In this document: positions 1 to 13,000 of the stretch, piece after piece | Numbering within the stretch: the stretch's first letter is position 1 | How the letters are laid out: each line of letters opens with the position of its first letter | Assembly (NCBI GenBank): GCA_943737045.1 | Contig: CALSFV010000050.1 | Span: forward strand, 248,001-312,000 | Source: Parapristionchus giblindavisi | Lineage: Eukaryota > Nematoda > Chromadorea > Rhabditida > Diplogasteridae | Reading direction: 5' to 3' | Length of the DNA stretch: 64,000 bases | Program-made: the position numbers and the translations under genes | Notes under the pieces: model-generated | Database searches by the model: none | Told to the model about the DNA's origin: nothing | What the model saw: only the letters and a program-made list of their open reading frames with translations

Positions 1-556
1 AATAGCGTGAAATAATGGGTAGAGTCGAGGGGGAGCGGAGAGATATTCATTAACAAAAACGGTCGGATTTAGATATTATTAGGCATCAATGAATAACATT
101 TTCAGAAAAATTGGCATAAAGCAATGAATGATATGATTAGAATCTTCTCAACCTACCGTACTGCTCGATATATGGAGAACAGCGTTAGCCGGAGCTCGCT
201 TGCTGCTTTTTCGTGCAAACAACGATGCGCACCTAGCGTGCTACCGTAGCTGGCCTGATATTGATTTTTCTATTATTACATCAACATTGAATTTCACATT
301 TGCTATAAAGGCAGGTTTAAAGCTGTTCTGAACAAACAAGTTTGAAAAATTTGAACAAATTTTGAACAGTTTGAAAAAAAAAGAACAAATTTGAAAAGGT
401 TGGCTTGCAACAGTGAAAAACCTGATAGATGTCGACGAAAGTTTGCGATAAGCGAGCGAATGGATGAGTAGGATCAGCCATAGCCTGAATTAATGGAAGA
501 TATTCAATTTTTTAATGTATTATTTTTTATTCTCAAAGTAATGATATATTAGTTCC

Positions 557-664
557 TTAAAGGCACACCGTGAGCTAATTTGAAACTCTCCACTCGGACA
601 ACGCTGTCTCGCAGACAAGAAAGCGAGAGGGCGTTGCTAGAGAGTTTCGAATTTGCTCGGGGGA
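557..664. repeat. MITE-A copy (about 100-bp palindrome)
   Basis: Arms read AGGCACACCGTGAGCTAATT on the left and the inverted form ending GAATTTGCTCGGGGG on the right, with an inner stem around TCTCGCAGACAAGAAAGCGA. Same family as the copies near 7017, 8519, 28299, 34007, 53867, 55628, 56246 and 62370. Confidence 0.8.
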
Positions 665-891
665 TAAAGTGGTATTACAAAACTACGACACCTCAATCCA
701 CCAGTTCTTCACCATGCCATAGTATCCACTGGACCATGGTCGGAGATCAGCTGTAGAGGCGAGATGGGTCAAACTGAAAAGGAGGTGATGTCGTTTGGCT
801 TCGTAGTAACAACCGTCGCTGATTTCCGTTTTTTTAGGAAAATTCAAATAAATTCATTATAACTTCTAGGATCAAAGTGTAGCGGCTCTGA

Positions 892-990
892 TGCATCGTT
901 ACATTTGCCTTACGTGACTACGCCTTAACGCCCGCCGTAACGAAGGGGACGCGGCGGAAGAGGTTCACGTAAGGCAAATGTAACAATGCA
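892..990. repeat. GC-centred palindrome, family P
   Basis: Left arm TGCATCGTTACATTTGCCTT and right arm AAGGCAAATGTAACAATGCA are inverted copies around a GC-rich centre (GGGGACGCGGCGG). A second, cleaner copy is at 37579-37687. Confidence 0.8.
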
Positions 991-1063
991 CGAGGCCGAA
1001 GAATATCAAGGTTATAGATGATCATTCAGAAATTGCGAAAGAATAGATAACGAAAGAAGATCC

Positions 1064-4000
1064 TCACTCATCATCTCCATGTTCCTTATCTCCTCCTCCT
1101 CTTCGTCTCCTTCTCTCAATCAATTGTCTCCATGCTTCTCTCACCTCATCCTCTCGCCCCTCTCGACCTCCCTCGCCCACTCCCGCACTCATCTCCGTCA
1201 ACTCGATGTCCGAACCTGAAATTACTATTTTTAGAGGATTCCAGAAGATTAGGGTTGCGTAACACTCATGAATAAAAAAAGTCAATATTCAAGGGGTGGG
1301 GTATTTACGAAAATGAAGTCTCACAACTCTTGTCAGCTCTCTGTACACCCGGTTCATTTTTTCCATTCAGTCATAGTCATATTTTTCATTCAATTGTGTT
1401 GTATACCTTGATCTCCTGTCGTCTCCCTTCTCGTTCGTCCCTCGTATCCTAATTCTTCCTTCAGGAACAAATCAACCAACGGTCGCCAGTTCCAATTGGC
1501 CTCTGCATCGATCGGTTGGTCGTGCAGACTCTCTTCGCTAAATACAAAATATGTCTTTATGCAATCATACCGGTCGACAACTGGACATCTAATTGTAAGC
1601 ATCCATGAAAAAAAATAAGATTCTTAGGATAGATAAAAATATCCTAAGAATTTCATCAATTGTTTTTTTTGAAAATTTAAGAACGGCTTTTTCAATGAAA
1701 TAGGGGGAGAGCCCAAGCTAATTTTGACCTCCGCCCTGCCGCCGTACCAAATAGGGGTGGTAGATCAAGAGGTGGACCCTAATTTCTCTCATTTTTCAAT
1801 AGGAATCGAGTCTATTTTGGGGACGATCTCGACTGTAATTCCTATCAAGTCGAGAGACAGAAATGGGGGTGAGGTAGAGAGGGAAAGAAAGTGAGAGATC
1901 ACAAGAGGGAATAGGGTAGACGAGAAATTGAGGCTATTCCGACCGCCTCAAAAATCTGTCTGTCTGCGTCTCTTGTTTAGCGCACTATTTCTCTCTATCT
2001 CACCCATAATTTTTCAAAACACCGCACGAGTGATTTTATGGTCGAGATATTTAGAGTTGACCCGGCTGACTGAGCGTGACACAATGTGATATACTGTAAC
2101 TCCACATTGTCATCCCGCCAGTCTCCGGAGCCTCTCTTCTTTTATGATATTATTTTAGATTATTGTTATTTTGTTTACTTGTTTAATAATACATTTTGTA
2201 TGAATCGATATTATAGTCTATTGTTCTTAACCTTTTGACGATCGTTCATCGTTCATTTCACCGATATTGACCGTGAAAGTCATTTGTCATCATCCGTTTT
2301 CACAATTCGTTGATCACTATTTGTCGTCATATTTTCCGCAAATATCGCATTCATTTTAGCACAACGACAATAATCAAAGATGCTAATGAGAAGAAAGGAA
2401 TATGTGTGGTCATTAAATGAGGATATAATCAAAATATCTATTCTTCTAATGAATTAGGTTCGTTCTATCTTATATTTCTATTGGTTGTAGACACAATCAA
2501 AACTTTCATAGTTCATTTAGTTTAAACTCAATTGTCATCATACGTTTTAGGCTGTCGAAACTTTAAGCTTTTATTAATACCATGTTTCTAATGTGTTATA
2601 TTGCAGGCGTAGTGTCAATGTTAGAATGAATGAGACATATGCCTATGGATGATTTATGCGGATAAAGGTTTGTTCTATAATTCTTTCCCCTTTTCTTTGT
2701 CTTGTATTGGAATGACTATATGTATTAGTAGCGGTCCAACACCATTCATATTCATTGTTTCGTTCATTAATATTGATCAAAAACCAATTGGTATCGTCCA
2801 TGATTAGTAGTAGTGTAAAGGGTTTTTTTGAAGTGTTATGTTTAGTGTCTTATTTTTCAGAAGTGTCTGTGCAAAGATGGATAATTTGAATGTATATCTT
2901 GGATGAATGTAAAAGAAAGGTAAGCGCTATTGTCTACTTTATTCACTTATTCACATTGCCAATGTACGACTGTTATCAATCATTGATACTCCAGTATGTT
3001 CGTATGCTCATGCTCTGAAGGATTATTGAAATGTTAAATTATCATACTTACATGTTGCTTTTTTCAGGATCTCTACTAAACAACGGATCATCTTTATTGA
3101 TTGTTTATTGCATATATGAGTTGGCTGTAGGAGCAATTGAGGTAATTGTATATATTATTAATTATGAATCGATAGTATATATTGAATTTATACGGTTTTT
3201 CATTTACCTAGCGAATTGACCTTTTTGACCTAGCCCTTCGTATTACACACACACACACACACACACAAAGACCTCAACATTTTTATGGATTCCCTTGCTA
3301 AGGCATCCACCGGGAAAAATTTCCCATGGTAGCTTGATTGCATGGAATAAAAAAAATGAAATCAAAGGAAAGTGATATAATTGTCGACTCCATGTATAAT
3401 ACGAAGGGCTCATGTAAAAACAAATATTACTTATCATATTAAATAGAATATATATAAATATATTACAATATTAAATTGATACGGCATCCACCGGGAATAT
3501 TTCCCATGGTCGCCTAACTCAATGAAATTAGATAAATGAATTATTAGTTAAATATAATCAATGAAATACTAACAAAACCTTCAACGATGATGATCTACTG
3601 ATTTAAAATATTCCATTATATTTTAATATTATCTACGAAGCTCGACAGTGCATAAATTCTCCCCTCTCCCTCTCCCTTTACTTTTTCATCCCTCTCTCCT
3701 CTTCTCCTCTCTCTATGTCTTCCCCACTTCTCTATCTTTGTTTTTACTAACAAATAGGTACAGTAGTTGCCAGCTGGTCGTCTCCTCTCCCGATCAAGAT
3801 TCGTCCTTTCATTGAGGAAAGGTGCGAACATATGCGTTGTCGTTGTTTTAGCATTATTTTATATATTTCCAGGCTCGTCGTGAATCGTCATCTCGTATAA
3901 AGATCACATAATACTATATTTCGTTACTTTTCATTGATATAGCATCCACCGGGATGAAGTCCCATGGTAGCTTAAATCAATGTAATGGTACGAAATATTA

Positions 4001-7000
4001 GTAGTTGGTGGATCATCTCTTATAGTCAACTCATTTGGATAAGGTGAGAATTTATACGTTGCTGTTATTTTAGTTAAATTTCATGTAATTTCAGGATCCT
4101 CACGATGAAGGTGTCGTCCTCCCCTATCGATAACAGTTCATTCATTGATCAAAGGTAAGAATTTAAGAGCTTGCATTATTCTAATTTCATATCATCTAAT
4201 TTCAGGATCTTTGACGTGCACTACCTACGATGCGCCTCAATAATTATATATTTATGATTGAAGAATTAAATGTAAGGTTGTTATTAACCATCAATATTTT
4301 TCATTTTACTTATTTATTTATAATTATTTAAATTTCTAGATTCGTTCGTACGATGGTTCAAGGACAACGGTAGAAGAATGGAAGATGAACCAGCAAAAAT
4401 GATTGGATGGATCTTTGTGATAGATGGATGGTTGGATGGATGGATGGAGAATGATTTTTGAAGTATCCATTATTCATATTGTGTTCATCGACTATTATCA
4501 TTGTTTTGTGTTAACGAAACTATCATAGCTATTGTTGAATCCCCCTTTCCCTTCCTTTTCTCTTTCTTCCTTTTCATATCCTCCTTCTTCGCTATCTTTA
4601 TTGAGCTTCATATCATTTGGAACATTTTCGTAACATTACACAAATTCGATTTTTTCTTTTCAAAAGTTCACTATTTAGTTCTTTCATCTTATTAATTTTT
4701 ATTTGTTCCATTTACTGCATTTTTTCATCACTTGTTTTAATTTTCGTTATCCCATGATCCCTGTTCAATCGCTCATCGATCAGTTTTGTGCCACTTCCCT
4801 GTTTGATCTATTTTCGCTATCATGTCGACTACAAATAAAGGTCTTCCTATCTCACGTATCGATTGACTCAGAGAGGGGGGATAGATTTTAGGGTCCACCT
4901 ATTTGGTACGGCGGCTGGTAACACTTTCTCGTAGACAAAGAAAGTGAGAGAACATTGTTAGAGGGAATACTTTTAAAAAAAAGCTCGGGGTGCGATTCTA
5001 AATCGCTTCAGTATACTCAATGAATATTGTCGCAAAACTCAATCAAAATTTTACTTAGTCAATATTGTACCAAAATCAATCAATACCCGTGAAACATCTC
5101 CTGAAGCCTATTCACTACTTGTTTCGTCTCAATCTTCGCATCGAGTATATCAGCATCTTCAGTGCGTTTGATCGTACCTGAAATGATGTGAAACTCAACC
5201 ATACAATTAAAAAGTTAAATCTAAATCCAATTATTCAAGGAACTCCTGCGGGAGATCATGCTAGAAACAAAAAAAAGTTAGAAAATTTCACCATCGTCTC
5301 CCATGATCGCATAATTGAATCGGCCCGTAATTCGAAGCGATGGAGACACTTCGAGAGTACCCTGAACAAGATAATCAATATCGATAATACTCTCAAATTG
5401 TCAATATTTTGAAATATGCGACCAGAATGTTTAACTCGTTATTCGGAATTTTGCTTTGCGCCATTTTATATGTATATCATTTACCTTTATAAACTCACCG
5501 CAAAATTTCGAAAACTACTCACAGCGTTCTCATGACTTTCAAAGCAAGAACGACCGCTCAACATACAAACTCTCTCGAATACAATGGTCTTTCCTTTGTC
5601 TTGCTTTGGAAGAAAAATGGCTTGGACCAGAATACTGTGTACTGAACTGAAACTATTAGGTTGTAACATAAGTTCCTTTGGATTTGAGTATGATGTGTTT
5701 ACACTGTTGTTTCTCGCTTCGTTTTGAACGGAGCTCCCTGCAGTGGTGCATATAAATAACTAGTGTCCCCCTCTACATAACCCACAGTATCATAGATTGA
5801 GACGTCCATTTAATGATTAGTATGTGTCGCCTTTTTGCATAAATTGAAAATCAAGTTTTAAAGTCCAATTTGTTCCCGGCTCTCTCTCGCATGGATTTAA
5901 CAAAAATCAATCACCAACTAGGTTAGGTGTACCACACATATGTACCCTCCACCCATACGCTGACTGATTGCTTGCATAAATTTAAAATCGGAAATTATAT
6001 TATGAGGAATGGTCACGGCGGTATGGTCCTGACTTTTGAGATGCGCTTTTCGTCTTAAAGGAGAGCGATCAATATGATACCCCTCCTTGAATGTCAGCCA
6101 CATTTGGATCATCCACACCCACTATTTCGCTAGAATTAAGTAAGCTTGAAAAACTCAAAAAGTTGAGAATACGAATAGTGGTCATTTGACGTGAATTTGA
6201 ATAAAATCGCGGATTGGGACCTCTACCTCTTTTATTTTTCTTAAAAGAACAAGCGCCTGAGTTGACAATCTTGTAGCTTGGTTGAAGAGATGGATCATTC
6301 GCAATAATAGTGTGCATATTAGCCAGTGAATTTGAAAAGCAGAGAAACTAGAATCGACCACTAAGCCTGAAAAGATCAGAAAATGGAGATGCTCTATGTT
6401 CAAAGAAGTTTGAAAGGAGCCAATGAATTGCATGTGTATAGTTGAGGTCACTGATATAATCGGGGACCTATATTGTAGAAAACTACAAGATTTGAAGCCA
6501 TAGCTCATATGGCCACGTCCACAGCGCTGTCAAATGTTTTTTTCGTCACGGCTCCGCTCGCACTGACCAATTAAAATCCGTTATATAAAGACAGTCAAAT
6601 TTTTCTGGCATATACTACCTGTCCCTCCTCACCCTCCGGGCCTTACTCTCTCGTGTTGCGCTTTTAGTTAAGACCTCCCACTTACTTTAGTAAATGAAAA
6701 GTTGAAGAACAAAGAAGATGTCGAAAGGTGATTGGCTTCACAGTTTGCACAATAACCCAAGTCTTACCAAAAGTAGTGAGCCCACGGTGTTGCTGGATTA
6801 CAGCAGGGACCCATCGGCTACAACAGTAAATATATCGATCCGCAGTGTCGTCGATAAACAAAGATAATTTTATTTGAATGTTCACCTCAAAATCAAAGGA
6901 GCTTATGTTACAACCTAATACTACTGAAACTACTGAACTACTGAAAAAACTACTGAACTGCTGCGATCAAAAGTAGACAGAAATGATATGAAAAAGAGAA

Positions 7001-10000
7001 TACTCTCCTCGTTTTACAAACTCTAATTTTACACTTCGCTCTGGCAACGTTCTCTCGTAGACAAAGAAAACGACAGAACATTGCCAGAGCGGAGAGTTTC
7101 AATTTAGCACTGGGTATGCCTTGAACTGTCTCATTCGAAATACCTTTCCCAATGCATGTCTCCATCCATTGAATTCTCCCTGATATTCAATCGTGTGACC
7201 TCCTTCACTTCCTTCGACGGGCGGGCATTGTAAGCGACCAGACTGAAAAGTATTTTTTAAATTTATTTATTTTTCAATAAGCTCGAGATCGAGTTGCATA
7301 AAAATTTCTACAATAGAGCAAATGTATTTTTTTAATCAAGCAGTCTAAACTTTTCCTACCATTTACATATCTAGAATTTTCAGTATGCAACTTTCCAATT
7401 TTTTTTAAAATCAATCAATAATCTCACCTTTAGCTGATTATTCCTGAATTCTCCCTCACAATACGCTCCACATCCGTCCATCATCACTCCATGGCCATGT
7501 TGCTGTCCGTCCTCGAAGAAACCGAGGTACTTACGACCTGAAAAAAAATCGATCTTTGATTCAAGTATCAATTGTACGTAGCGTGCTTTTTTATAGGAAA
7601 GTGGATTAAAAAAACATATACTTACGTATCGTCCCCAGTTCGTTGAGTTCACTGTAAACGCCGTATCCATGCGGTTTTCCTTTCGAGAAGAATCCTACAA
7701 TATGTTTTTTTTTTGGGGGAAAGTTTTTAAAGGTCTCATAATAAAGAAAATTGAGTGTGCGCCATTTGACAACATTAAATATCCTTTCTGTCATTTCAAG
7801 ATGTTTTGGTCAACCGTAATTCACTAAAGCTCACCGATGTAATGATAATCCTTGTGCAGTTTCTCTCCGAATCCTTGAGGAATAGCGGCCTCAACATAGC
7901 CACGGTAGATGCAACCGTTTGCGCCTCTGTTATGAGCACAAAATGAAGACACAAATAATGTATCATTTATATTTATATTTTATCTACATGCACACGCATG
8001 CATCGAAACATGAAAATGAATATGATCAAAAATAAATAGGTGATGATAAGGTATTACTAATGATCATTTCGTACTTATCAGTATCATTAATGTAATGCAA
8101 TTAGGATTTTGCTGATTTTTTAAAGGCCAGAGCTAATTTGAGGGAACACTGGGAACACCCTCTAATAAACAAGGAAAGCGATAGAGCATTGTCATAAATA
8201 GCGAAGATTTTCAAATTAGCTCGGGTTGTACTTTTAAATGATTTGATATGGTTAAACCGTACTTGATATGGACCAATCCCTGTGCGTGTCCCTTCTCGAA
8301 GTTTCCTCTGATGACGTCACACTTCCTGTTGTCCTTGATGGCGTCGTCTTTGGTAGATTCAGACCCTCCCATCAACGTCATCGACGACGATGGGACGTAG
8401 AACAGCGAGGTCGTCGTTGAAGAAGATGATGGATCCACGATGGGTATGGACATTATGCCTTCACTGAAAAAAAAATGAATTCTTCATAATGTAAAAATAT
8501 AGGTTTGTATTATGCACATTAAAGGCACACCCCAAGCTAATTTGAAACTTTCCGCTCAGGCCACACTCTCTCGCTTACTTTGTCTGCGAGAGAGTATTGT
8601 CAATATGAAGAGTGAAATCAGCTTGTGGTGTGTCATTTAGGTTAATTATATTAATAAATGCGCTTCATGGTGTTTTTTTTATTATAATAAAGAATATTAT
8701 TTGTATGAATCTTTTCAGTGTGTTGAAGAAATTATGAGATGAGAGAATATTGAAAAGGAGGAGACAAAGCTCTCATTTCATAATTTCATCAATCATGAAA
8801 CCGAAAAATTGCCGAAATTATAGAAATTTTCGGCGTAGTTAGAGTAATCGATAGGCATATTTTTTTTATTTTATCAACAGTACCCGTGAGTTAGTCCGTC
8901 CACAAAGGAGCCCTCATAGGAATATGATGATGTCGTGCTCTTGCCTCTGAAAAATGAATTATCACTACTAAATAATTCATTTTATTATTTCTATTTTCGT
9001 TTAAAAAAAACAAGAGAAAACTCGTGGAGAACATTTCAACTTTTTCTTTATTTGTTTGTAGAAAGCAAAATCTTCAGTATTTCTAAAGTTTTTTTTAAAT
9101 CTACCGTATCCCACTCACATGCCATGCGGGACCGCTCGTCTCCACTCTCCTGTATACGTTTCTCCACTTTTTGCGAAAACAAATCGATCGGCTTTTCTGT
9201 TCAACGGAGGCGATGTTAGTACGGGTGTAACTGTAGCTTGTGTGATCTGAATTATCCATCTATAAATCATTTGTATTTTTATCATAAAGGTTTTATAATA
9301 ACTTGGTGAGATTTTCATTTTCTTCGTATAAGGTTCATAATCAATAAGATATTGATCGATCGGAGAAAATAAATTGTAACCTTTGGTTCCGCTGCGTAGA
9401 CTGCCCAGTACCACAAGGAGCAACGTTTCTTGAAGAGATCCTAAAATGCTGATTGAATAGTGATTAATGACGATTGATGTTCCATTTATAATTGAATTTT
9501 TTTAGTTTAGTATTTTTTTCCAGATATTATGCATTTTTAATATGGAAGATAACTGTGATCTTTAATATTATAATAAAAGTGTCAGTGTAAGTAATAAGTG
9601 TTAGAACAAACGAATTTTCAACAGATGTGAGAAAACTCCTCATTGTTATAATCAATATCATTGGATTACATTCATACTACTTATTATATTACCGCATGTT
9701 CATTATCATTATCTTATAAATAATACAGTGTTTATTACCCTATCCTCCTTCGTGGCGAACTCCATCTCAAACTTTTCATCGGGCGTCTCAACGCGAAGAT
9801 GATGAGTTACGGGAGCCTTCGTGCCACTTCCCGGTCCTGATACTGTAGGTGGTTCCGGCTCGCTCAACCATACCAATCGTGTGGGAAATCGCTGATCAGA
9901 GTTCCGCTGGAAACGAATTACGATAATTTCTTTTTTTTTTATAATTCAAAATCATTACACCAATTTCTAGTAAAGTAAAGCTTTTTTTAATTAAACCATA

Positions 10001-13000
10001 GCACGATAATTATAATTGTATTTATTATTATTACCGTAGCAAAGACTATGAGGTCACTGAAGACCAGCACGTGTGTATATCGAGCAGAGAGGATTCCCGC
10101 ACTAGCGGCAACGACGGAGATCAGTCCTAAAAAATAATACTATTTAGATAATTCTAACGGTTGATTTTTCAACCCCCTTTTCCGTTAAAAAAACTTTGCA
10201 ACCTATTTGTATAAACAAAAGTGAGAAATTATTTTTTTTCATTCTGTGATTATCCGAAAATCTTCCGTAAATTTCTTACCTCCTTCATGAATGACTCCAT
10301 TCCACGATCCTCCAGACCACACGAGTAATCGTCGTGGACGATGGAGAGATTGAACCAGCTGAATAACTACTGATTAAGATGCGTTATTTCTAAGCGTAGA
10401 ATCAGAGCCCCGGAAAATTTTTTCCAATGGGACCGTCCAAATTCCATAGCGTAGCTATTCATGCGAATCGCCGGTATAATTTTTTGAGACGCGCAAGAAA
10501 TCAGGAGTTACCCACCTACCCGAGTCTACTCCTTATAAATGTGTTTAGAACGCCATGAAAAAAATCGAAATAAGAAACCCAAAGAATTCGAAAGGCTACT
10601 TACCGAACTATTGGTCTCCTTCCTCCACCATGTAGCAGTGGTGGTTGCAAGGTCAATGGTAAGCGTCGACTCATCGAGTAGATGAAGCCATTCCGATGCG
10701 TACCCGGAGGGTGACGAATCAGTCTGCAATAAACATCTCTCACATTCTCTGTTGTGCTGATTCTATGAATTATTCGCACAAATTTCTTCTGTGCATTCCT
10801 GGACCCTTTAGATTTCCGAAATTTCCTACTCCTCCCGGATGACAGCTCAATCTTACCCTCGTTTCAATATTAATGATGTGATTTTGTAATTTATTTCATA
10901 TATCTGTACACACTTGAATTGTTTCTCATATCGATAAATACATAACTTTTCCACGAATCTAATAAACCTGCCTTTTTCACAAAGCATTTCACTTCCTTGT
11001 GTTGTATGTTCGTTTATTACAGTTTGCACGATCGACACCCCTATAGACAAGCAGTGTTCTACCTCAATACAGTCCACTAATGTGATGTTCAAAAGTCACG
11101 AAGAACGCAGACGAGACATTGTGCAAAATGAGGAGAGTTTCCTTTTCTTTTCTTTCCTCAACTTTTGAGCAGAGCACAAAGCCTTGATTATTGGTCCCTA
11201 GCAACATTCCGCGCCGCATTAGGCTTTGCAACCTCACAAATCACAATTGCACTTAGTCCTTTTTTGTTCTACCCTTGCATTCCGAGTTCCTGCTTGTTCG
11301 TCTGTTCAACAGTTGATCAACTAATAGGATGAACCATTCGTCCTGGGATTATCGAAAAACCGACCACACCCCATAGTATTTATTAACCCTTTCACTCGTG
11401 TTCATATGAGGGATTAGATCAGACCAATATGCTTGCTGGGAAATCCACAACTAGTCGTAAACTTTCCCTTATTAGTTCAATTTCTACTTACTTGTATTTT
11501 AGTTATCCAAAAAATGTAGAAATTTCTATGACAAAAGAACAGACAACTTAGATCTCGGTGAGTAAAGAAAGATTAGTAAGGTCGAACTCTACCCTGATCT
11601 ACTCAAAGTAATTTACGAGTCAATTAGTTACCAGTAGTTCGACTCATCTCATCATCCCATCCCCATCTTCAAGATGGTCACGAGCGTTTTGCCCCATGCG
11701 ATTCAATACGTTTTCAGCACTAAGTGCAAAAGAGTAAGTTAGGGCCAGGGGGAAATTGGTCGCAATATCTTTATTATATATTTTTCTCCATTCAAGAAAA
11801 AAAGTCCAACTAGCTGACTGACGTACATCAGAACCTAGGAAAACGTGTACAGACATTCCCATACTAGGAATTTATTATCCTCTTCAAGTAACACGCTGTC
11901 TTCTCTTGGTTTTGAAAGCAGGAATTTAGCACCGAAACTATCTTATACTAATGGCTCATAAGAAGACGAAGGAAGAATCACTAAAGAAATTAGACGGCCT
12001 TTAATGACACACTAGATTCAGTGGCTACATTGTTTAGCTAATCTTCATAAAGAGTCTTTAATATTCAATAATAACAATAACTAATAACATGCATCACAAT
12101 ACCGAGAACACCTCTTATTTTTGTCCACATAATTAGATTATGACATCAAGCAGTAAAATTGTGTCAACGATCTCACTTGTTCTATGAAAAACGAGAATAG
12201 ATATAAGTGATACGTGAGAAATCAGCTGACGGTCACACCCAACTCTGCTCTATCCATAGCAGCTCTAACTTCCCGGTTCTGACCTCATATCCACATACCT
12301 GAGATCAGAAACTTCATTTAACGGTACACCCCGAGCTAATTTTACCCTCCGCGCTAGCTGTGTAATACTAATGATCTGTGAGAATAGATCACACTGGACT
12401 AGACTATCCTCATATTACTCATATTATTGGGCGGACGAAATGTCATCGACCCCCAATCTAGTGTTGTTTCACGTACTTTTCCATGTGATTAGGGGTACTA
12501 ATTGGCCGATCTTGAAATGATAACAGAGATCGATCACATATAATTAGATAAGGTCAGATGATCAGAATATCGGTTAAGGAGTACCCCGAAATATGGTACT
12601 TAGATCAGAAGTTTGATAGTAGCAATATAAAGATTTTCCCTGTATCAAATATCCATTTGTTCTCGGTCTTACATGTCAAACGTATCATTATCATATCATA
12701 ACGGTATTTTAAATGACGATTTTCTCGAACCTCAGCTCTATTGGACAACTTTTGAAAACGGATTCGTAATCAGCCTCGAAAACTGATTCAAATCATGCTA
12801 TTGCCATCTCATAAGACCATATTCGCTTCTCCCCTTGTTAGATATGTATCAGAAAGTCACTGTTATTTTGATGGCCGTTTATTATCGATTGATTGAGTCA
12901 CTCTTGTAGAGAGATAATATGGGTTGCGGCTATAAATAGTTTAATGATCCGCCTACGTTTCGCTCTTTCGTTCTTGATTTACGGCAGAAATAATCCTCAT

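Larger units (their letters stand above)
1..1063. other. No gene recognised; repeats
   Basis: This edge holds a degenerate TTGAACAAATTTGAA tract (about 330-400), one MITE-A copy (557-664) and one copy of the GC-centred palindrome family (892-990). A short stretch near 700 (CCACCAGTTCTTCACCATG) recurs at 28397. I see no splice-flanked exon on either strand, though further ALS2 exons could lie to the left of the window. Confidence 0.5.
2861..4470 (+). ncRNA. Series of exon-like modules, possible spliced non-coding RNA
   Basis: Segments bounded by good acceptors and donors: 2861-2919, 3068-3141, 3774-3821, 3873-4043, 4095-4154, 4206-4271 and one starting 4340. Neighbouring modules resemble each other: an AAAG|GTAAGAATTTA-type donor, then a T-rich stretch, then ATTTCAG|GATC. 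None keeps a long reading frame. It could be a spliced RNA of the host element, or old copies of one intron unit. No expression evidence exists here. Confidence 0.3.
1739..4914. mobile_element. 3.2-kb TIR element inserted in MITE-A, no transposase seen
   Basis: Inverted ends CCGCCGTACCAAATAG at 1739 and its complement ending 4914; both are followed inward by GTGGACCCTAA, with 16 extra bases on the left. A CTG flanks each side (1736-1738 and 4915-4917), a likely 3-bp target duplication. Only short open frames lie inside, so no transposase is supported. The interior holds an AC repeat (3244-3267), three similar hairpins and a run of splice-like modules. Superfamily unclear; a 3-bp duplication would fit several DNA-transposon groups. 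Confidence 0.7.
1709..4993. mobile_element. MITE-A split by an inserted 3.2-kb element
   Basis: The left MITE-A arm (GCCCAAGCTAATTTTGACCT, 1709-1738) and right arm (from GGTAACACTTTCTCG to AAGCTCGGGGTGCG, 4915-4993) form one MITE-A when joined. The inserted element is described separately. The whole lies in an ALS2 intron. Confidence 0.75.
1064..5177 (-). other. ALS2: ALS2 exons 35-37: C-terminal tail across a transposon
   Basis: Exons 5087-5177, 1407-1537 and 1064-1215 (minus). Exon 35 ends GG in phase 2 and exon 36 begins with C after TATTTAG, giving Gly. Exon 36 ends CAA-G in phase 1 and exon 37 begins GT after ATTTCAG. The intron between 35 and 36 holds a 3.2-kb transposon. Exon 36 codes a WNWRPLVDLFLKEELG motif; exon 37 is Gly/Glu/Arg-rich and runs into TGA at 1064. 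A good donor (GA|GTGAGG, exon edge 1068) overlaps that stop, so the gene may really continue off the left edge toward a VPS9 domain. Confidence 0.65.
5292..9246 (-). other. ALS2: ALS2 exons 27-34: MORN repeat block
   Basis: Exons: 9119-9246, 8884-8946, 8263-8463, 7835-7926, 7626-7694, 7428-7537, 7144-7242, 5292-5361. MORN units (Y-x-G-x-[FW]-x-x-G-x-x-H-G-x-G) are visible as ETYTGEWRRAVPHG, YSYEGSFVDGLTHG, VIRGNFEKGHAQG, YRGYVEAAIPQGFG, YIGFFSKGKPHGYG, YLGFFEDGQQHGHG, YCEGEFRNNQ and IEYQGEFNGWRHALG. Eight is the usual number in alsin, where they help oligomerise the protein. A Ser/Thr-rich loop (STTTSLFYVPSSS) interrupts one unit in exon 29. Confidence 0.85.

Noticed and set aside
3303..3333. 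CACCGGG in the hairpins as a miR-35-family seed
   Set aside because: The word falls at the stem/loop edge and is not preceded by the right end; the arm cannot give a miR-35-like product.
6069..6508. Overlapping minus-strand frames inside the mariner-size element as a transposase
   Set aside because: No helix-turn-helix or D,D(34)D pattern could be seen.
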